The position numbers were made by a program, and so were the translations under genes. A stretch of DNA of 64,000 nt from Mesorhizobium loti (lineage in GTDB: Bacteria > Pseudomonadota > Alphaproteobacteria > Rhizobiales > Rhizobiaceae): the NCBI RefSeq assembly GCF_013170705.1, contig NZ_CP033334.1:1674001-1738000 (forward strand). The letters are read 5' to 3'. This document shows, piece after piece, positions 1 to 8,093 of the stretch. Below the pieces are notes generated by a model. It searched no databases. It was given only the letters and a program-made list of their open reading frames with translations, and was not told where the DNA came from. Position 1 is the first letter of the stretch, and every line of letters starts with the position of its first letter.

Positions 1-516
1 ATCTGGCTGTTCTTCTACACGCCTGGCTACGGCCTCATCGACCGCTTCCTCGGCCTGTTCGGCTTTGCCGAGCGAAACTGGCTGGGTGATGGCTCGACGG
101 CGCTGGGCAGCCTCATGGTGCTGGCGGTCTGGAAGGAGGCTGGCTTCTTCATGATTTTCTACCTGGCGGCGCTGCAGCAGATCAGCCCGTCGCTGTCGGA
201 GGCCGCGGCTCTCGAGGGCGCCGGGCGCTGGTACTTCTTTCGCCGCGTCACTTTCCCGCTGCTGATGCCGACGACTTTGTTCGTGCTGATCAACGCCATC
301 ATCAATTCGTTCCGGCTGATCGACCACGTCATCGTCATGACCCGTGGCGGCCCCGACAATGCCAGCACGCTGCTCCTCTACTACATCTACCAGACGGCGT
401 TCCGCTTCTGGGATACCGGCTATGCCGCCGCGCTGACCATGGTGCTTTTGGCACTGCTCGCAGCGCTCGCCTTCGTGCAGTTCGGCATTCTCGACCGGAG
501 GGTCCACTACAAATGA
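1..516 (+). CDS. Sugar ABC transporter permease (MalF/UgpA type), 5' truncated by window
   Basis: This is the C-terminal part of an inner-membrane permease of a binding-protein-dependent sugar importer; 171 residues are visible and the frame is open from base 1. The cytoplasmic EAA loop that contacts the ATPase is seen as EAAALEGAGRW followed by a conserved Pro-Leu pair (FPLLMP). Several hydrophobic helices flank it. The stop overlaps the start of the next permease by 4 bp (ATGA), so the two are translationally coupled. The binding protein and ATPase are not seen downstream and are probably upstream of the window. The substrate cannot be deduced; UgpA/MalF-like carbohydrates are likely. Confidence 0.9.
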   Translation: MWLFFYTPGYGLIDRFLGLFGFAERNWLGDGSTALGSLMVLAVWKEAGFFMIFYLAALQQISPSLSEAAALEGAGRWYFFRRVTFPLLMPTTLFVLINAIINSFRLIDHVIVMTRGGPDNASTLLLYYIYQTAFRFWDTGYAAALTMVLLALLAALAFVQFGILDRRVHYK

Positions 517-1541
517 CCGTCACCGCTCTCCCCCAGCCGGTCCAGTCGCGCGAGCAGGGTTTCTGGCACGCCATCGAGGTGATCGGCTGCTATCTGCTCG
601 GCGCGCTGTGGATCCTGCCGCTGCTCTATGCGGTGTGGATGGCGTTCCATCCCGCCGGATACGAAGTGCGCTTCGACGTCACGGCGCCCCTGACATTAGG
701 CAATTTCATCCAGGCCTGGAACGCCGCTCCGTTCGCGCGCTATTTCCTCAACACCTTCGTGCTGATCACGGTCATCCTGGCCTCGCAATTCGTCATCTGC
801 ACGCTCGCCGCCTATGCCTTCGCCCGCTACGATTTCCGCGGCAAGACGCTGGTGTTCATGCTGGTGCTGATCCAGCTGATGATCATGCCCGAGGTGCTGC
901 TGGTCGAGAATTACCGCACCATGGTCAAGCTAGGCCTCGTCGATACGGTGCTGGCGATGGGCCTGCCCTACATGGCCTCGGCCTTCGGCATCTTTCTTCT
1001 GCGTCAAGCCTTCCTGACCGTGCCCAAGGAACTCGACGACGCCGCACGCGTCGAAGGGGCCGGGCCGCTTGGCATACTGCTCAAGGTCTACGTTCCGCTG
1101 TCGCGCCCGATCTATGTCGCCTATGGGCTGGTCTCGGTCAGCTACCACTGGAACAATCTCCTGTGGCCGCTGGTGATCACCAATTCGGTCTCGACCCGGC
1201 CGCTGACGGTCGGCCTGCAGGTCTTCGCCTCGCCTGACCAGGGCGTACAGTGGAGCATCATCTCGTCAGCCGCCTTGATGACCTCGGCGCCGCTGCTGAT
1301 CGGCTTCCTGCTGTTCCAGCGCCAGTTCGTGCGAGTTTCATGCGGGCCGGCATCAAGTAGCCGCCTCTTGCCGGAACATCGCGGCGTCCGCCGCGCAGCT
1401 TTGCAGGTTTGCGGTTCGATGGCTGTTCGGCATCCCGGACAGCCTGCCGTAACGCGCGGCATCCGGCTTTTGCCACCGGCCATTCCGTGCCTGCCGGACG
1501 CCTCCGGAAGGGCACGAAAGTGCGGTAATTTTGGACATTAG
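513..1541 (+). CDS. Sugar ABC transporter permease (MalG/UgpE type) with 3' frameshift
   Basis: This is the second permease of the importer. It has about six membrane helices and an EAA-type loop (DDAARVEGAGPLG). The family pattern holds to QRQFV, encoded at 1323-1331. After that the frame runs about 70 residues into a Cys/Pro/Arg-rich tail unlike a permease. In the alternative frame from 1334 the sequence reads SFMRAGIK then stops at 1360, the expected C-terminus of this family. A single missing base near 1332 (for example CAG changed to CG) explains this. The core is probably intact, so the protein may still work with a foreign tail, or this may be a sequencing error. Confidence 0.8.
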   Translation: MTVTALPQPVQSREQGFWHAIEVIGCYLLGALWILPLLYAVWMAFHPAGYEVRFDVTAPLTLGNFIQAWNAAPFARYFLNTFVLITVILASQFVICTLAAYAFARYDFRGKTLVFMLVLIQLMIMPEVLLVENYRTMVKLGLVDTVLAMGLPYMASAFGIFLLRQAFLTVPKELDDAARVEGAGPLGILLKVYVPLSRPIYVAYGLVSVSYHWNNLLWPLVITNSVSTRPLTVGLQVFASPDQGVQWSIISSAALMTSAPLLIGFLLFQRQFVRVSCGPASSSRLLPEHRGVRRAALQVCGSMAVRHPGQPAVTRGIRLLPPAIPCLPDASGRARKCGNFGH

Positions 1542-1559
1542 TCTTGACAGAAATACAGA

Positions 1560-1587
1560 TGTTCAATACCCGTCAAGCACTTGAACA
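1560..1587. promoter_or_regulatory. Inverted repeat upstream of the SAF oxidoreductase operon
   Basis: TGTTCAA (1560-1566) and TTGAACA (1581-1587) form perfect 7-bp arms separated by 14 bp. A TTGACA hexamer, a possible -35 box, starts at 1544. The half-sites resemble the outer TGTTCA/TGAACA of the dyad at 7942-7975 next to the SorC regulator, though the spacing differs. This is a candidate operator by inference only. Confidence 0.4.
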
Positions 1588-1615
1588 AGCCTGCAATGTG
1601 GGAGGAATAAGCGGT

Positions 1616-2944
1616 ATGGCTTCCAATATTTCGTTGACGGGCCTTGCCCGCGATCTCGATGAGCGTGGCAAGTCGGGCAAGCCCATCCGCATCGGCCTGA
1701 TCGGCTCCGGCGAGATGGGAACCGACATCGTCACCCGCGTCGCCCATATGTCCGGCATCGAGATCGGCGCGATCTCGGAGCTGAACCTGCCGGCCGCCAG
1801 CAGGGCGGTGGATATCGCCTTCCAGGAAACCGGCCATGCGCGCGAAGTGTCGAACGCTTCGGCGATGACGGCTGCCATGGAAGCCGGCAAGGTGGCGGTC
1901 ACCAACGACGCCAACCTGGTCATCAACAACGATCTCATCGACGTGGTCATCGACGCGACCGGCGTTCCCGCCGTCGGTGCCGAGATCGGCTTGCGCGCCA
2001 TGGAGCATGGCAAGCATCTGGTGATGATGAATGTCGAGGCCGACGTCACCATCGGCGCCTATCTGAAGAGCGAGGCCGATCGGCTCGGTGTCACCTATTC
2101 GCTGGGCGCCGGTGACGAGCCGTCCTCATGCATGGAACTGATCGAGTTCGTTTCGGCCATGGGCCATCCGATCGTCGCCGCCGGCAAGGGCAAGAACAAC
2201 CCGCTCAACATCGACGCCACACCGCCCGCCTACGAGGAAGAGGCCAAGCGCCGGCACATGAGTGTGCGTATGCTGGTCGAGTTCGTCGATGGTTCCAAGA
2301 CCATGGTCGAGATGGCGGCGATCGCCAATGCAACCGGCCTGGTGCCGGACAAGGCCGGCATGCATGGCCCCGCGGCGACACTCGGCGAGCTCTCGAAAGT
2401 CCTGGTGCCTGAAAAGGACGGTGGCGTGCTGTCCAAGGTCGGCGTCGTCGACTACTCGATCGGCAAGGGCGTGGCGCCCGGCGTCTTCGTCGTCGCCGAC
2501 ATGTCGCATCCGCGCATTTCGGAGCGCATGGAAGACCTGAAGATGGGCAAGGGCCCGTATTTCACCTTCCATCGCCCCTATCACCTGACCTCGCTCGAAG
2601 TGCCGCTGACCTGCGCCCGCGTCGTCCTCTACGGCAAGGCCGACATGGTGCCGCTGGCAAAGCCGGTGGCTGAAGTTGCCGCGGTCGCCAAGAAGGACAT
2701 GCAGCCGGGCGAGAAGCTCGATGCGATCGGCGAATATTGCTACCGCGCCTGGATCATGACGGCGCCGGAAGCGCATGCGGCGCGAGCCATTCCCTGCGGC
2801 TTGCTGCAGGGCGGCTCGGTGACGGCGCCGATCAAGAAGGGCGAGCTCATCACCTATGCCAACGCGGCTCCCGCGCCGGGCTCCAAGATCGCGGAGCTGC
2901 GCGCTCGCCAGGACAAACTCGTCTACGGAACCGTGGGAGCCTGA
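1616..2944 (+). CDS. NAD(P)-dependent oxidoreductase with SAF domain
   Basis: The protein has an N-terminal Rossmann fold of homoserine-dehydrogenase type (GLIGSGEMGTDIV near residue 30) and a C-terminal SAF-like segment around DMQPGEKLDAIGEYCYRAW. The start was set at 1616 because GGAGGA lies 9 bp upstream (1601-1606); an in-frame TTG at 1544 has no such site. The gene is followed closely by 2-oxo acid dehydrogenase E1 and E2 genes, so it probably oxidises a sugar-derived hydroxy acid or polyol that feeds that complex. The substrate is unknown. The relation to homoserine dehydrogenase is structural and does not show amino-acid biosynthesis. Confidence 0.8.
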   Translation: MASNISLTGLARDLDERGKSGKPIRIGLIGSGEMGTDIVTRVAHMSGIEIGAISELNLPAASRAVDIAFQETGHAREVSNASAMTAAMEAGKVAVTNDANLVINNDLIDVVIDATGVPAVGAEIGLRAMEHGKHLVMMNVEADVTIGAYLKSEADRLGVTYSLGAGDEPSSCMELIEFVSAMGHPIVAAGKGKNNPLNIDATPPAYEEEAKRRHMSVRMLVEFVDGSKTMVEMAAIANATGLVPDKAGMHGPAATLGELSKVLVPEKDGGVLSKVGVVDYSIGKGVAPGVFVVADMSHPRISERMEDLKMGKGPYFTFHRPYHLTSLEVPLTCARVVLYGKADMVPLAKPVAEVAAVAKKDMQPGEKLDAIGEYCYRAWIMTAPEAHAARAIPCGLLQGGSVTAPIKKGELITYANAAPAPGSKIAELRARQDKLVYGTVGA

Positions 2945-2946
2945 TC

Positions 2947-3975
2947 ATGGCCACAGCCAGCAAAGCCGTCGCGGACAGCCGCGCCAACCTGCCTTTCGTC
3001 TATCGCCAGTACAGCGCCGAGCAGCTCAAGCAGGTGCTCTACAAGATGTACCTCATCCGCCGCTTCGAAGAGGGCGCGGAGGAAAGCTACATGCGCGGCC
3101 TGATCCACGGCACCATGCATCTGTCGATCGGCCAGGAAGCCAGTGCCATGGGCATCTGCATGCCGCTTGGCGAGGATGACCAGATCACCTCGACGCATCG
3201 CGGCCATGGCCACTGCATCGCCAAGGGTGCGGAGGTGAAGCGCATGTTCGCCGAGTTCTTCGGCAAAACCACCGGCTACTGCAAGGGCCGTGGCGGTTCG
3301 ATGCACATCGCCGATGTCGCCAAGGGCAATCTCGGTGCCAACGGCATCGTCGGCGGCGGCATTCCGATCGCGGTCGGTGCCGCGCTCTCCTCCAAGATGA
3401 TGAAGACCGGCAAGGTCGTCGTCTCCTTCTTCGGCGACGGCGCCAACAATGAGGGCGCCTTCCACGAAGCGCTGAACATGGCGGCCGTCTGGAAGCTGCC
3501 TGTCATCTTCGTCTGCGAGAACAACGGCTACGGCATGTCGACATCGACGGCCCGTTCGACCGCGGTGAAGAACATCGCCGATCGTGCCGCCGCCTATTCG
3601 ATGCCCGGCGTCATCGTCAACGGCAACATCTTCTCCGAAGTCGCCGAGGCTTCGTACAAGGCCATCGAGCGGGCGCGCGCGGGTGAGGGGCCGACGCTCA
3701 TCGAATCCAAGACCTACCGCCATCGCGGCCATTCCAAGAGCGACCGCAATCGCTATCGCACCAAGGAAGAGATCGAGGACTGGATGTCGAACCGCGACCC
3801 GATCACGCTGTTCGAGAACGAACTGCGGGAATTCGGCTTCATCGACGACAAGGGCATCGAGGCCATTCGCGACGCAGTGGCGCAGGAGATTGCCGACGGC
3901 ATCGAGTTCGCCAAGGCGAGCCCTTCGCCGGATGTGAGCGAGACTGGAAATTACGTGTATACGGAGCAGGCGTGA
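2947..3975 (+). CDS. TPP-dependent 2-oxo acid/acetoin dehydrogenase E1 alpha
   Basis: This 342-residue protein belongs to the E1-alpha family (AcoA/PdhA). The thiamine pyrophosphate motif is seen as [23 protein letters not shown] and then [10 protein letters not shown]. The phosphorylation-loop region is [10 protein letters not shown], and GRGGSMH is also present. With E1 beta it decarboxylates a 2-oxo acid or cleaves acetoin and passes the acyl group to lipoyl-E2. The start at 2947 lies 2 bp after the oxidoreductase stop. Its lengths and the SMHIAD signature are AcoA-like. The specific substrate cannot be told from sequence alone, and the genome should hold another pyruvate dehydrogenase. 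Confidence 0.88.
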   Translation: MATASKAVADSRANLPFVYRQYSAEQLKQVLYKMYLIRRFEEGAEESYMRGLIHGTMHLSIGQEASAMGICMPLGEDDQITSTHRGHGHCIAKGAEVKRMFAEFFGKTTGYCKGRGGSMHIADVAKGNLGANGIVGGGIPIAVGAALSSKMMKTGKVVVSFFGDGANNEGAFHEALNMAAVWKLPVIFVCENNGYGMSTSTARSTAVKNIADRAAAYSMPGVIVNGNIFSEVAEASYKAIERARAGEGPTLIESKTYRHRGHSKSDRNRYRTKEEIEDWMSNRDPITLFENELREFGFIDDKGIEAIRDAVAQEIADGIEFAKASPSPDVSETGNYVYTEQA

Positions 3976-4973
3976 TGGACGCGATGGTGCGTGAACTGAG
4001 CTACGCCCAGGCGATCCAGGAAGCCATGGCGATCGCCATGGACATGGACGAGCGCGTCTTCCTGATGGGTGAGGATATCGGCGTCTATGGCGGCGCCTTC
4101 CAGGTGACCGGCGACCTGGTCGACCGTTACGGCGCCGACCGGGTGATGGACACGCCGATCTCGGAGCTGGGCGGCGCGGGCGTCGCCGTTGGCGCCGCCG
4201 TCACCGGCATGCGGCCGATCTTCGAATTCCAGTTCTCCGATTTCGCCACGCTGGCCATGGAGCAGATCGTCAACCAGGCGGCCAAGATGCGCTTCATGCT
4301 GGGCGGCGAGGTTTCCGTTCCCGTGGTGATGCGCTTTCCGGCCGGCTCCGGCACGGGTGCCGCCGCGCAGCACAGCCAGAGCCTGGAGGCCTGGCTCGGC
4401 CATGTGCCGGGCCTGAAGGTCATTCAGCCGGCGACGCCTTATGATGCCAAGGGCATGCTTTTGGCCGCCGTCGCCGACCCCGATCCGGTGATGATCTTCG
4501 AGCACAAGCTGCTCTACAAGGTGAAGGGCCCGGTGCCGGAAGGTTACTACACGGTGCCGATCGGCAAGGCCGACATCCGCCGCGAAGGCCGGGATCTCAC
4601 CATCGTCGCCACCTCGATCATGGTGCAGAAGGCACTCGACGCCGCCGCCACGCTGGAAGCCGAGGGCATCGACGTCGAAGTCGTCGATCTCCGGACCATC
4701 CGGCCTATGGACAAGCAGACCGTCATCGACAGCGTCAAGAAGACGTCGCGGCTGATGTGCGTCTACGAAGCGGTCAAGACATTGGGCATCGGCGCCGAAG
4801 TAAGCGCCATGATCGCCGAGAGCGAGGCGTTCGACTATCTCGACGCACCGATCGTGCGGCTGGGCGGCGCCGAGACGCCGATCCCCTACAATCCGGAGCT
4901 CGAAAAGGCCACCGTGCCGCAGGTTCCCGACATCATCACCGCCGCGCGCGACCTCGTGAAAGGGGTTCGCTGA
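3975..4973 (+). CDS. TPP-dependent 2-oxo acid/acetoin dehydrogenase E1 beta
   Basis: This 332-residue protein is the E1-beta partner: ALNMAA-type contacts are supplied by alpha, while beta shows [32 protein letters not shown] and the C-terminal transketolase domain (DLRTIRPMD). Its ATG overlaps the E1-alpha stop by one base (TGATG), which implies coupled translation for a 1:1 complex. E2 follows 3 bp after the stop. No E3 (lipoamide dehydrogenase) gene lies nearby, so the complex probably shares E3 with other 2-oxo acid dehydrogenases. Confidence 0.88.
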   Translation: MDAMVRELSYAQAIQEAMAIAMDMDERVFLMGEDIGVYGGAFQVTGDLVDRYGADRVMDTPISELGGAGVAVGAAVTGMRPIFEFQFSDFATLAMEQIVNQAAKMRFMLGGEVSVPVVMRFPAGSGTGAAAQHSQSLEAWLGHVPGLKVIQPATPYDAKGMLLAAVADPDPVMIFEHKLLYKVKGPVPEGYYTVPIGKADIRREGRDLTIVATSIMVQKALDAAATLEAEGIDVEVVDLRTIRPMDKQTVIDSVKKTSRLMCVYEAVKTLGIGAEVSAMIAESEAFDYLDAPIVRLGGAETPIPYNPELEKATVPQVPDIITAARDLVKGVR

Positions 4974-4976
4974 GAC

Positions 4977-6341
4977 ATGCCGACAGAAGTCATTCTTCCC
5001 AAGGTCGACATGGACATGGCGACCGGACAGATCTCGCGCTGGTTCGCCACCGAAGGCCAGCAGGTCAAGAAGGGCGACGTGCTGTTCGAGATTGAGACCG
5101 ACAAGGCGGCGATGGAGATCGACGCACCAGCCAGCGGCGTGCTGCGCGACGTGACCGGCAAGGAAGGCGTCGACATTCCGGTCGGCGCGCCGGTCGCCTG
5201 GATCTATGCCGATGGCGAGGCTTATGGGGCCAAGCAAGACACGGCGCCAATCTCCCCCCTTGTGGGGGAGATGTCGACCAAGTCGACAGAGGGGGGCGCT
5301 GTCCCGCCAACGTCGCATTCTGTCACGCCCCCCTCTGCCTTGCCGGGCATCTCCCCCTCTGGGGGGGAGATCGGCCAATCGCCGTCGGGCGCACGCGCGA
5401 CACCGCTTGCCCGACGTCTGGCGCGTGAGGCGGGCCTTGCCCTTGCCAGCGTCACCGGCACCGGTCCTTACGGCCGCGTGGTCAAGGCGGATATTGACGC
5501 GGCGATTGCCAAGGGCGGTGCCAAAGAGGCCCCAGCATTGGCTCCTGAAGCTCCCGCCGCCGCTGCTGCTTCCGCTCCTGCCGTGAAGGCGATGTCGGAC
5601 GACCAGGTGCTGAAGCTGTTCGAGGAAGGCTCCTACGAGCTGGTCCCGCACGACAATATGCGCAAGACCATCGCGCGCCGCCTGGTCGAGGCCAAGACCA
5701 CCATTCCGCATTTCTACCTGACGCTCGACTGCGAACTCGACGCGCTGCTGGCGCTGCGCACGCAGATCAATGCCGCCGCACCGATAAAGAAGACCGACAA
5801 GGGCGAGGCTCCCGCCTACAAGCTGTCGGTCAACGACATGGTCATCAAGGCGATGGCCATGGCGCTGAAGGCGGTGCCGGATGCCAATGCCTCATGGACC
5901 GAAAGCGCCATGGTCAAGCACAAGCATGCCGATGTCGGCGTCGCCGTCTCGATCCCCGGTGGGCTGATCACGCCGATCATCCGGCATGCCGACGAGAAGT
6001 CGCTGTCCACCATCTCCAACGAGATGAAGGATCTGGCGAGCCGTGCACGCAGCCGCAAGCTGAAGCCGGAAGAGTATCAGGGCGGCACCACGGCCGTGTC
6101 GAACCTCGGCATGTTCGGCATCAAGGACTTCGCCGCCGTCATCAACCCGCCGCATGCGACGATCCTGGCGGTCGGGGCCGGCGAGGAGCGGGCCGTGGTC
6201 AGGAACGGCGAGATCAAAATAGCCACCGTGATGTCGGTGACGCTGTCGACGGACCATCGTGCCGTCGACGGGGCACTTGGCGCCGAACTGCTCGTCGCCT
6301 TCAAGCGGCTGATCGAGAATCCGATGGGGCTGTTGGTATAG
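4977..6341 (+). CDS. Dihydrolipoamide acyltransferase E2 with repeat-derived linker
   Basis: Residues 1-80 are a lipoyl domain with the lipoylated lysine in EIETDKAAMEID. Residues about 140-175 are the peripheral subunit-binding domain (ATPLARRLAREAG, GTGPYGRVVKADID). The C-terminal catalytic domain carries the active-site DHRAVDGA near the end. Residues 92-132 of the first linker are not typical Ala/Pro linker but the in-frame translation of a palindromic intergenic repeat (see 5250-5371). The reading frame is preserved through it. The three genes form one operon with the SAF oxidoreductase. Function is acyl transfer to CoA; substrate unknown. Confidence 0.88.
   Translation: MPTEVILPKVDMDMATGQISRWFATEGQQVKKGDVLFEIETDKAAMEIDAPASGVLRDVTGKEGVDIPVGAPVAWIYADGEAYGAKQDTAPISPLVGEMSTKSTEGGAVPPTSHSVTPPSALPGISPSGGEIGQSPSGARATPLARRLAREAGLALASVTGTGPYGRVVKADIDAAIAKGGAKEAPALAPEAPAAAAASAPAVKAMSDDQVLKLFEEGSYELVPHDNMRKTIARRLVEAKTTIPHFYLTLDCELDALLALRTQINAAAPIKKTDKGEAPAYKLSVNDMVIKAMAMALKAVPDANASWTESAMVKHKHADVGVAVSIPGGLITPIIRHADEKSLSTISNEMKDLASRARSRKLKPEEYQGGTTAVSNLGMFGIKDFAAVINPPHATILAVGAGEERAVVRNGEIKIATVMSVTLSTDHRAVDGALGAELLVAFKRLIENPMGLLV
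5250..5371. repeat. Palindromic intergenic-type repeat inside the E2 coding sequence
   Basis: The left part begins ATCTCCCCCCTTGTGGGGGA and the right part, read on the opposite strand, begins ATCTCCCCCCCAGAGGGGGA. Both arms then continue with AGAGGGGGGCG-type blocks, so the whole 122 bp forms a long imperfect hairpin. Elements of this look are familiar as intergenic repeats in Mesorhizobium (established knowledge from memory). Here it is translated in frame as part of the E2 linker. Confidence 0.75.
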
Positions 6342-6459
6342 GGCGTGTTGACAATCGAGTGAGGCCGGCCTGCAAAGCCGGCTCACATTCAGAAACGACT
6401 TGTCAGGCGTCGACCCTTGACCCATCTTCCCCAGCGGATCGCGTTCAAGGGAGGCAAGC

Positions 6460-6828
6460 ATGCCTGCATTCGACCCGTCTGACGTCAAAACCCTGTTCGG
6501 CAAGGTCATGGGTGCCTCGCCGTCCGATATCAAGCTTGTGGCGCAGCGCCTGCACGATCACGCTTTCGAGCCGCGCATGTCGGCGGACGAGACGAGGCAG
6601 CTTGTCGCCAGCCTTGGTTATGACAGCCTGGACGCGTTCTGCGCCGATATCGGCCTGCCCGTCCATATTGCAGAGCGCTGGAGCCGTTTCGGCGTTTCCG
6701 GCGAGATGAAGCAGGTGTTCACGCTGCTGGCGGCCCAGCGCAGGCGGGTTGCCGAGGCGATCGCCGAATTCGAATCCATGACGCATGTCGGCGTCGAGGA
6801 TTTCTTGCGCGAGCGCGGACTTATCTAG
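6460..6828 (+). CDS. Small helical protein of unknown function
   Basis: This is a 122-residue predicted all-helical protein with no membrane segment or signal peptide. A GGGAGG ribosome site precedes the ATG. The middle (LGYDSLDAFCADIGLPVHIAERWSRFGVS) reads like a helix-turn-helix, with a choice-of-residue pattern similar to small phage-type DNA-binding proteins. It stands alone between the E2 gene and the convergent SorC gene, with a 118-bp gap from E2. I do not recognise a named family. A DNA-binding role is only a suggestion. Confidence 0.65.
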   Translation: MPAFDPSDVKTLFGKVMGASPSDIKLVAQRLHDHAFEPRMSADETRQLVASLGYDSLDAFCADIGLPVHIAERWSRFGVSGEMKQVFTLLAAQRRRVAEAIAEFESMTHVGVEDFLRERGLI

Positions 6829-6858
6829 CTCGAACCGACGGTCAGAGCGAAAGCTGTC

Positions 6859-7854
6859 TTAGCCGCCCTTGGCCAGCAGCGCCGTGGCCGTTTCGCTGTC
6901 GGTGATCAGCACGTTGGTGCTGACGGCTTTCAGCGCGGCCAGGATCGCGGCCACCTTGCGTTTTCCGCCAGCGGCCAGCACGACATTCGGCACCTGGCCG
7001 ACCATTTCGAGATCGATGGCCATGACGCGCCCGTTGACTTCGTGATCGACCAGCCTGCCGGCGGCATCGACGAAGTAGCACAGCATATTGGCGACCGCGC
7101 CTTTCGCCTTCAATGGCGCGATCAGCGATGACGGCACGATGCCATGGCGGAAGATGGTGGCGTCCGGCGACATGTCGCCGACGGTGAGCAGAGCAATGTC
7201 GGCGGCCGCGGCGCGGCGGCGCACGTCCTGCAGGGTCGGCTGTGCCCACAGGAGATCGCGAAGCGAAGGATTGTCCACCATCACCGGCGCGGTGATCTGG
7301 TAGCTGTCGACCTCGAAGACATCTGCGACCTTGGCCGCGACGATCGACGGGTTGATCCATTGCGAATGCGGCAGGCTGCCGACAAGTGCCACCACCGAAG
7401 CGCGCTTCAGCTGCCGGCGGGCGAGGAAACCCAGGCTTGCATGCAGCGTCGCGCCGCCGCCGATCGCCAGCGTCATGCCGTCCCGCATCTGCTCGCCGAG
7501 ATAGGCCGCCACCGCATGGCCGATCGCCTTCTCCAGATGTTCGTGCGCCGAGGGTGTCGGGATGACGACAGCGGCGTTGAGGCCCCAGCGTTTTTCCAGC
7601 TGCCGCTCGAGCGCCACCTGCTCGGCGGTGGGCGCGTTTATCATGGTGACGACGATGCCTTCCGCGGTGCAGGCGGCCAACGTGCGCATGACCTTCACCC
7701 GGGAGACATCGAGCTTCTCGGCGATCTGCTCCTGCGTGAAGCCCTCGACATAATAGAGCCAGGCCGTCTTGACGTTGAGGTCCGACGAGACCATCGGCAG
7801 GCGAGCCGGTCTGGGTTTTTCGGCGGGCATCGGTTCAGGTCCCTCATGAGCCAT
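6859..7854 (-). CDS. SorC/DeoR-type sugar-binding transcriptional regulator
   Basis: This 331-residue protein has an N-terminal helix-turn-helix (YYVEGFTQEQIAEKLDVSRVKVMR) and a long C-terminal sugar-binding domain (LAIGGGATLHASLGFLARR, then VVALVGSLP and HGIVPSSLIAPLKAKGAVANML) typical of SorC regulators. Known members respond to phosphorylated sugars. It is divergent from the ABC-MBL-SurE operon, and a near-perfect 34-bp dyad lies between the two (7942-7975), so that operon is its likeliest target. Whether it also acts on the upstream E1/E2 operon is open. Confidence 0.9.
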   Translation of the reverse strand: MAHEGPEPMPAEKPRPARLPMVSSDLNVKTAWLYYVEGFTQEQIAEKLDVSRVKVMRTLAACTAEGIVVTMINAPTAEQVALERQLEKRWGLNAAVVIPTPSAHEHLEKAIGHAVAAYLGEQMRDGMTLAIGGGATLHASLGFLARRQLKRASVVALVGSLPHSQWINPSIVAAKVADVFEVDSYQITAPVMVDNPSLRDLLWAQPTLQDVRRRAAAADIALLTVGDMSPDATIFRHGIVPSSLIAPLKAKGAVANMLCYFVDAAGRLVDHEVNGRVMAIDLEMVGQVPNVVLAAGGKRKVAAILAALKAVSTNVLITDSETATALLAKGG

Positions 7855-7941
7855 GATCTGGCGGCGTTGCCCTCATCGGAGGAACGCCGGCCGGATGTCA
7901 ACTGGATGCCGGCTTGCGGCATTCCGATTGTCGCACATCTC

Positions 7942-7975
7942 TGTTCATTTGTAATTGACATTGTACATATGAACA
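7942..7975. promoter_or_regulatory. Dyad operator candidate for the SorC regulator
   Basis: TGTTCATTTGTA (7942-7953) and TACATATGAACA (7964-7975) are inverted copies with one mismatch in 12, separated by 10 bp. The inner TGTACATATGAACA is itself almost palindromic. A TTGACA hexamer lies within the spacer at 7955. The site sits between the SorC gene and its divergent operon. Confidence 0.6.
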
Positions 7976-8093
7976 TATTTTGTGGGTTCCACGCGCTGTG
8001 TCATCCACCAGTCATATGCGCCGTGCAGGGAGGAAGAGACGGGGAGCCGGCCAAGGGCCGGACCGGTCATGCACAGACAAGACAGGAGGTCTC

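Noticed and set aside
3951..5711. Long open frame on the minus strand opposite E1 beta and E2
   Set aside because: It has biased composition typical of antisense high-GC codons, no ribosome site, and covers well-supported enzymes.
6360..6385. GC-rich inverted repeat after the E2 gene as terminator
   Set aside because: Stem of only six bases and no T-run; too weak to call.
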